A program made the translations under genes and the position numbers. The notes beneath the pieces were generated by a model that saw only the letters and a program-made list of their open reading frames with translations, did not search any database and was not told where the DNA came from. DNA of 64,000 nt from Lachnospiraceae bacterium (GTDB lineage Bacteria; Bacillota; Clostridia; Lachnospirales; Lachnospiraceae). Each line of letters starts with the position of its first letter. The first letter of the stretch is position 1. The stretch is taken from the NCBI GenBank assembly GCA_017465475.1, contig JAFTWC010000035.1:124001-188000 (forward strand). Reading direction: 5' to 3'. This document shows positions 60,262-64,000 of this stretch, one piece after another.

Positions 60262-60801
60262 TTATTTTGTTTCTTTTAATACATTTTTGTTTTTCCAGAT
60301 ATATTCTAATAACGAAACAACCGTAAGAATCAAGGATAACCAAACAAAAATCTGTTCTACAACTGTAATCCATTCAAACGGTAACTGTACAATTAACAAA
60401 ATACAGGCAATCATCTGGGCTATGGTCTTAAACTTTCCCCAATAGCTGGCTGCAATTACAACACCATTTTCTACTGCAATCAGTCGGAAGCCGCTGATAA
60501 TGAACTCTCTGGCAATAATGATAATCACCATCCATGCCGGCATATAGGAAAGTTCTACGAAACAAATAAGTGCGGAACAAACCAAAAGCTTATCTGCAAT
60601 CGGGTCCATAAACTTTCCGAAATTTGTTACTAAATTGTTTTTTCTGGCTATATGACCGTCAAGCGCATCCGATAAACATGCGATTACAAATACTGTCGTA
60701 GCGATATAATTACCAAACGGAATCCCCGGCACTAACATAAATACAAGAAACACCGGTATCATACATACACGGAAAATCGTTATTTTATTCGGTAAATTCA
60801 T
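60262..60801 (-). CDS. pgsA: CDP-diacylglycerol-glycerol-3-phosphate 3-phosphatidyltransferase
   Basis: 179 residues, about four membrane segments. It makes phosphatidylglycerol phosphate from the CDP-diacylglycerol supplied by CdsA. The CDP-alcohol phosphotransferase signature is present: SDALDGHIARKNNLVTNFGK followed by FMDPIADKLL. The N-terminus NKITIFRVCMIPVF is typical of PgsA. It lies 9 bases after rimO, a common neighbour in Firmicutes. Confidence 0.96.
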   Translation of the reverse strand: MNLPNKITIFRVCMIPVFLVFMLVPGIPFGNYIATTVFVIACLSDALDGHIARKNNLVTNFGKFMDPIADKLLVCSALICFVELSYMPAWMVIIIIAREFIISGFRLIAVENGVVIAASYWGKFKTIAQMIACILLIVQLPFEWITVVEQIFVWLSLILTVVSLLEYIWKNKNVLKETK

Positions 60802-60810
60802 AACATCCTC

Positions 60811-62157
60811 CTAAACTATCTTCTTCTTTTCGGTATTTACGCCTACTAGATCGTATCCCTTTGCTCCGGTTACCTTTACCTTAACAAATTCACCGGATTC
60901 ATAATGTTCCTCCGACTCTACAAACAAATAACCGTCTATATTCGGCGCATCCATATACGTACGGGCAAGATATACATGATCCTGTGGCATCTTTCCTTCA
61001 ATAAGTGCCTGATACCGCTTGCCGATACGATTATCTGCATTTTCAAAGGCAATTTGTTGCTGCAGCTTCATAATTTCCTTCTGACGACGTCGTTTGTCTT
61101 TTACAGGCACTTGCCCTTTCATTTTGGCAGCAGGAGTATTTTCTTCTTTCGAATAGGTAAATACCCCCAACCGGTCGAACCGAACTTCCTCCACAAAAGA
61201 AAGCAACTCTTTATGTTCTTCTTCCGTTTCTCCCGGAAACCCGGTAATCAACGAGGTCCGGAGAACAATTCCCGGTAACGTTCTGCGAAGTTTTCTTATA
61301 AGACGCAATAAGTCTTTCTTTGTAGTACGTCGCCCCATTCGCTTTAGCACCGTATCGGACGCATGCTGAATCGGTAAGTCTAAATAGCGACAAATCTTCT
61401 TTTCTTCTTTCATCACGGTAATTAACTCGTCCGTAATTTCTTCCGGATAGCAGTACAACAGACGAATCCACTCCGGGCCCTCAATGGTACAAAGTTTTCT
61501 CAGCAGCTCCGGAAGCATCTTCTTTCCGTACAAATCCACACCATACAGCGTGGTCTCCTGGGCAACCAAAATCAATTCCTTCGCACCATCCTTGGCAAGT
61601 TGCTCCGCTTCGGAAAGTATCCGTTCCATGGGTACACTACGATACTTTCCCCGAATGGACGGAATTACACAATAGGTACAAAATTTCTCGCATCCGTCTG
61701 CAATTTTTAAATATGCCGTATATCCGCAAGTCGTATTTACTCTCTTAGCATCCGGAAGCGGCAAGTAAGTCAATTCCTTATACACTTCTGCCTTTTTCCC
61801 TGCTTCCGCCTCCGCAAGAGCGTTTACAATCTCATCAAACGATGCGGTGCCCAATACGGCATCCACCTCCGGAATCGACTTCATGATTTCACTACGATAC
61901 CGTTCTGCAAGACAACCGGTTACAACAAGTGCACGACAGCAACCGACTCCCTTTTCTTTAAACGAAGCCGCCTCCAAAATCGTCTCAATGCTCTCTTCCT
62001 TCGCATCGTGGATAAAGCAACAGGTATTGATTATAATAGCCTCTGCATCAGCCTCGTCTTCCGTAAGCGTATGTCCCGCCTCACGAAGCAAGCCAAGCAT
62101 ATATTCGCTGTCTACCAGATTCTTATCACAGCCTAACGAAACAAAATAGATTCGCAT
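60811..62157 (-). CDS. rimO: Ribosomal protein S12 methylthiotransferase RimO
   Basis: 448 residues. A radical-SAM enzyme adding a methylthio group to Asp89 of ribosomal protein S12. The N-terminal UPF0004 cluster cysteines are SLGCDKNLVDSE, NTCCFIHDAKEES and VTGCLAERY; the radical-SAM cluster is GCEKFCTYCVIPSIRGKYRS; the C-terminal TRAM domain is YLARTYMDAPNIDGYLFV to the end. The ATG at 62157 has GAGGAAGG upstream, while an earlier GTG at 62169 lacks a good site. It is 15 bases from folD. Confidence 0.95.
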   Translation of the reverse strand: MRIYFVSLGCDKNLVDSEYMLGLLREAGHTLTEDEADAEAIIINTCCFIHDAKEESIETILEAASFKEKGVGCCRALVVTGCLAERYRSEIMKSIPEVDAVLGTASFDEIVNALAEAEAGKKAEVYKELTYLPLPDAKRVNTTCGYTAYLKIADGCEKFCTYCVIPSIRGKYRSVPMERILSEAEQLAKDGAKELILVAQETTLYGVDLYGKKMLPELLRKLCTIEGPEWIRLLYCYPEEITDELITVMKEEKKICRYLDLPIQHASDTVLKRMGRRTTKKDLLRLIRKLRRTLPGIVLRTSLITGFPGETEEEHKELLSFVEEVRFDRLGVFTYSKEENTPAAKMKGQVPVKDKRRRQKEIMKLQQQIAFENADNRIGKRYQALIEGKMPQDHVYLARTYMDAPNIDGYLFVESEEHYESGEFVKVKVTGAKGYDLVGVNTEKKKIV

Positions 62158-62172
62158 AACCTTCCTCACGTT

Positions 62173-63018
62173 CTACTTCTGTAGTTCAACACTTTCTACA
62201 CAATTCTTCATTAACATTGCAATGGTCATCGGACCTACACCGCCCGGAACCGGTGTAATTGCACCGGCAATCGGCTCAACCTCAGCAAAATCCACATCAC
62301 CGCAAAGTTTATTATCTGCTCCTCTGTGAATACCTACATCAATTACCGTTGCACCTTCCTTTACATAATCAGCAGTTACAAAGCGCGGCTTACCGATGGC
62401 TACAATCAAAATGTCAGCACGCTTCGTAATCTCCTTCAAATTCTTTGTTCTGGAATGACAAACCGTTACGGTTGCGTTCTCGCGAAGCATCAGCATGGAC
62501 ATCGGCTTACCTACAATATTACTTCTACCGAGAACTACACATTCTTTTCCTTCCATTTCAATTCCGGTACGCTTAAGCAATTCGATAACGCCGGCCGGAG
62601 TACAGGAAACAAAGCCCTTTCTGCCGATACTTAAGTTACCTACATTTTCCGGATGGAAACCGTCAACATCCTTCAGCGGAGAAATCGCAAGTAAAATCTC
62701 CTCTTCATTAAAATGCTTCGGAAGCGGAAGCTGAACTAAAATACCGTTTACGTCCTCTCTCTTATTTAAGTCGGCAATAATCTCCAACAACTCCTGCTGC
62801 GTAGTTTCTTCCGGAAGTTCATATGCCAAAGAACGAACACCGATATACTCACAGGCTTTCTTTTTATTTCCTACATATACAGAGGACGCCGGATCGTTAC
62901 CCACTTGAATTACCGCAAGCGTAACTTCCGTTCCCTCTGCCTTAAGTACAGCCACCTTCTCCTTTAACTCATCCTTAATCTGTGTGGAAATCACCTTTCC
63001 GTCAATACGAATTGCCAT
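62173..63018 (-). CDS. folD: Bifunctional methylenetetrahydrofolate dehydrogenase/cyclohydrolase
   Basis: 281 residues from the ATG at 63018 (GGAGG upstream). It interconverts one-carbon forms of tetrahydrofolate. Conserved: VGNDPASSVYVGNKKKACE with the catalytic lysine pair, VQLPLPKHFNEEEIL, SPLKDVDGFHPENVG, VLGRSNIVGKPMSMLMLREN for the cofactor site, and the C-terminal GAITPVPGGVGPMTIAML. It lies 20 bases after the cardiolipin synthase gene and just before rimO. Confidence 0.97.
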   Translation of the reverse strand: MAIRIDGKVISTQIKDELKEKVAVLKAEGTEVTLAVIQVGNDPASSVYVGNKKKACEYIGVRSLAYELPEETTQQELLEIIADLNKREDVNGILVQLPLPKHFNEEEILLAISPLKDVDGFHPENVGNLSIGRKGFVSCTPAGVIELLKRTGIEMEGKECVVLGRSNIVGKPMSMLMLRENATVTVCHSRTKNLKEITKRADILIVAIGKPRFVTADYVKEGATVIDVGIHRGADNKLCGDVDFAEVEPIAGAITPVPGGVGPMTIAMLMKNCVESVELQK

Positions 63019-63038
63019 ATTCTTATCCTCCATTCTTT

Positions 63039-64000
63039 TTATAACAACGGCGCAAATACGCGTAAAATTGCCTGAACCAAACGTATCGGCAGTTTTCGTC
63101 GCGCCTGTTCTTTTGTAATTAATCTGCTTTGTTCCATCGTCTCGAGGGCATCTTCTTTGATTTTTTCGATTTCACTGCAATGACTCAAAAATACCCCGCA
63201 TTCAAAATGTAAATACAAACTGCGATAGTCCAGATTAATGGTTCCTACCGTTGCATACACATCATCACATACAAATACTTTTGCATGAATAAATCCCGGA
63301 AGATACTGATATATCTTCACTCCGTTGTCAATAAACTGTTGGTAATACGACTGAGTCAGCCAAAACACCAGTTTCTTATCCGGCACTCCCGGCGTCACGA
63401 TTCGCACATCCACTCCTCGTTTTGCCGCCAGACAAAGCGCGGTCATCATCTCATTATCTACAATAAGATAAGGTGTAAAAATATACAAATACCTTCGTGC
63501 CGCAGATATCATATTCAAATATACATTTTCTCCCACGGTTTCTTTATCAAGAGGTGTATCTCCGTAAGGCTGGATATACCCGTCTCCTTTAAAAATACCG
63601 GAATGATAGGCATGAGGTAATAACTTTGAAAAATCCGTATCCGTAGGTCTCACCGCGTTCCAAACAGACAAAAACATGGCTGTCAAATTAACAGCAGCTT
63701 CTCCCCGTACCATAAGACCGGTATCCTTCCAATATCCGAACTTCTCTTTTTTATTGATATACTCATCCGCAAGATTCAATCCTCCGGTAAAAGCGGTATG
63801 CCCGTCAATCACCAAAATCTTTCTGTGGTCACGGTTATTCATGACCAAGGAAAGTACCGGAATAAACTTATTAAAAGCCTCGCACTTGATACCGTAAGAC
63901 TCTAATGTCCGATAGTACTTGTAAGGAAGTACAAACACAGAACCCAAATCATCGTATAACATACGTACATCCACGCCGGCAGCAGCTTTTTCCTTTAGAA
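63039..64000 (-). CDS. Cardiolipin synthase, phospholipase D family (5' end outside window)
   Basis: About 320 C-terminal residues are visible; the start and the N-terminal membrane segments lie beyond the window. Two HKD motifs are present: HRKILVIDGHTAFTGG (first) and HAKVFVCDDVYATVGTINLD (second), each with His, Lys and Asp in place. The intact spacing between them and the C-terminal LVQAILRVFAPLL fit bacterial cardiolipin synthase, which joins two phosphatidylglycerol molecules. It completes the lipid path CdsA-PgsA-Cls present in this window. Confidence 0.9.
   Translation of the reverse strand, partial: LKEKAAAGVDVRMLYDDLGSVFVLPYKYYRTLESYGIKCEAFNKFIPVLSLVMNNRDHRKILVIDGHTAFTGGLNLADEYINKKEKFGYWKDTGLMVRGEAAVNLTAMFLSVWNAVRPTDTDFSKLLPHAYHSGIFKGDGYIQPYGDTPLDKETVGENVYLNMISAARRYLYIFTPYLIVDNEMMTALCLAAKRGVDVRIVTPGVPDKKLVFWLTQSYYQQFIDNGVKIYQYLPGFIHAKVFVCDDVYATVGTINLDYRSLYLHFECGVFLSHCSEIEKIKEDALETMEQSRLITKEQARRKLPIRLVQAILRVFAPLL

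Overview
The window reads as a core-chromosome segment of a low-to-moderate G+C, spore-forming member of the Clostridia, most likely Lachnospiraceae. The family is an inference from gene content, and I cannot name a genus. Supporting signs are the sporulation pair yqfC-yqfD, a Gram-positive type PolC, an IspH-ribosomal protein S1 fusion, a flavin reductase-rubredoxin fusion, a Na+-translocating decarboxylase cluster, strong AGGAGG ribosome binding sites, and TTGACA/TATAAT promoters. Almost every gene lies on the minus strand, so transcription runs from high to low coordinates. The exceptions are a ywlG-like gene (5571-6113) and ppiB plus a polysaccharide deacetylase (41541-43547).

Layout. 1-1804: rpsU, yqfC and yqfD (cut by the window edge). 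1949-5354: alaS and a high-molecular-weight rubredoxin. 5571-9733: ywlG-like gene, then an EAL phosphodiesterase co-transcribed with an NlpC/P60 lipoprotein. 9879-11437: PHP phosphatase, putative pyrophosphatase, and a MerR-type promoter with no regulator beside it. 11441-16056: an accessory-looking set of small enzymes (two GNATs, two NUDIX proteins, a ComB-like phosphatase, a TIGR04076 protein, a cupin and a methyltransferase), preceded by an array of 53-bp tandem repeats that carry hairpins. 16513-16692: two identical tRNA-Glu genes. 16828-31925: a lipoprotein, then the conserved envelope/isoprenoid/translation operon (bactofilin, pyrH, frr, uppS, cdsA, dxr, rseP, ispG, polC) headed by a mannitol dehydrogenase family gene. 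32021-35866: a TrmH-family methyltransferase, a metallo-beta-lactamase fold protein and a Ktr potassium channel pair. 35997-36198: a roughly 200-bp inverted-repeat element. 36206-41225: a Na+ decarboxylase cluster with two different carboxyltransferases. 43655-45445: recA-recX with an SOS box. 45730-54462: plsX-acpP-rnc-smc-ftsY-ilvA-rapZ. 54549-64000: cheR, ispH/rpsA, cmk, yhiN-like gene, a GerMN-like lipoprotein, pgsA, rimO, folD and cardiolipin synthase (cut by the window edge).

The genes cover membrane lipid synthesis (plsX, acpP, cdsA, pgsA, cls), the MEP pathway and undecaprenyl synthesis (dxr, ispG, ispH, uppS), replication and chromosome maintenance (polC, smc, recA, recX), translation (alaS, frr, rpsU, S1, rimO, tRNA-Glu), and energy or ion homeostasis (decarboxylase pump, Ktr). 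I see no prophage, CRISPR array, transposase or classical defence system. The least explained signals are non-coding: the 53-bp repeat array, the long inverted repeat at 36 kb, the structured leader of cheR, the terminator-like hairpin just before uppS, and the orphan MerR-type promoter.
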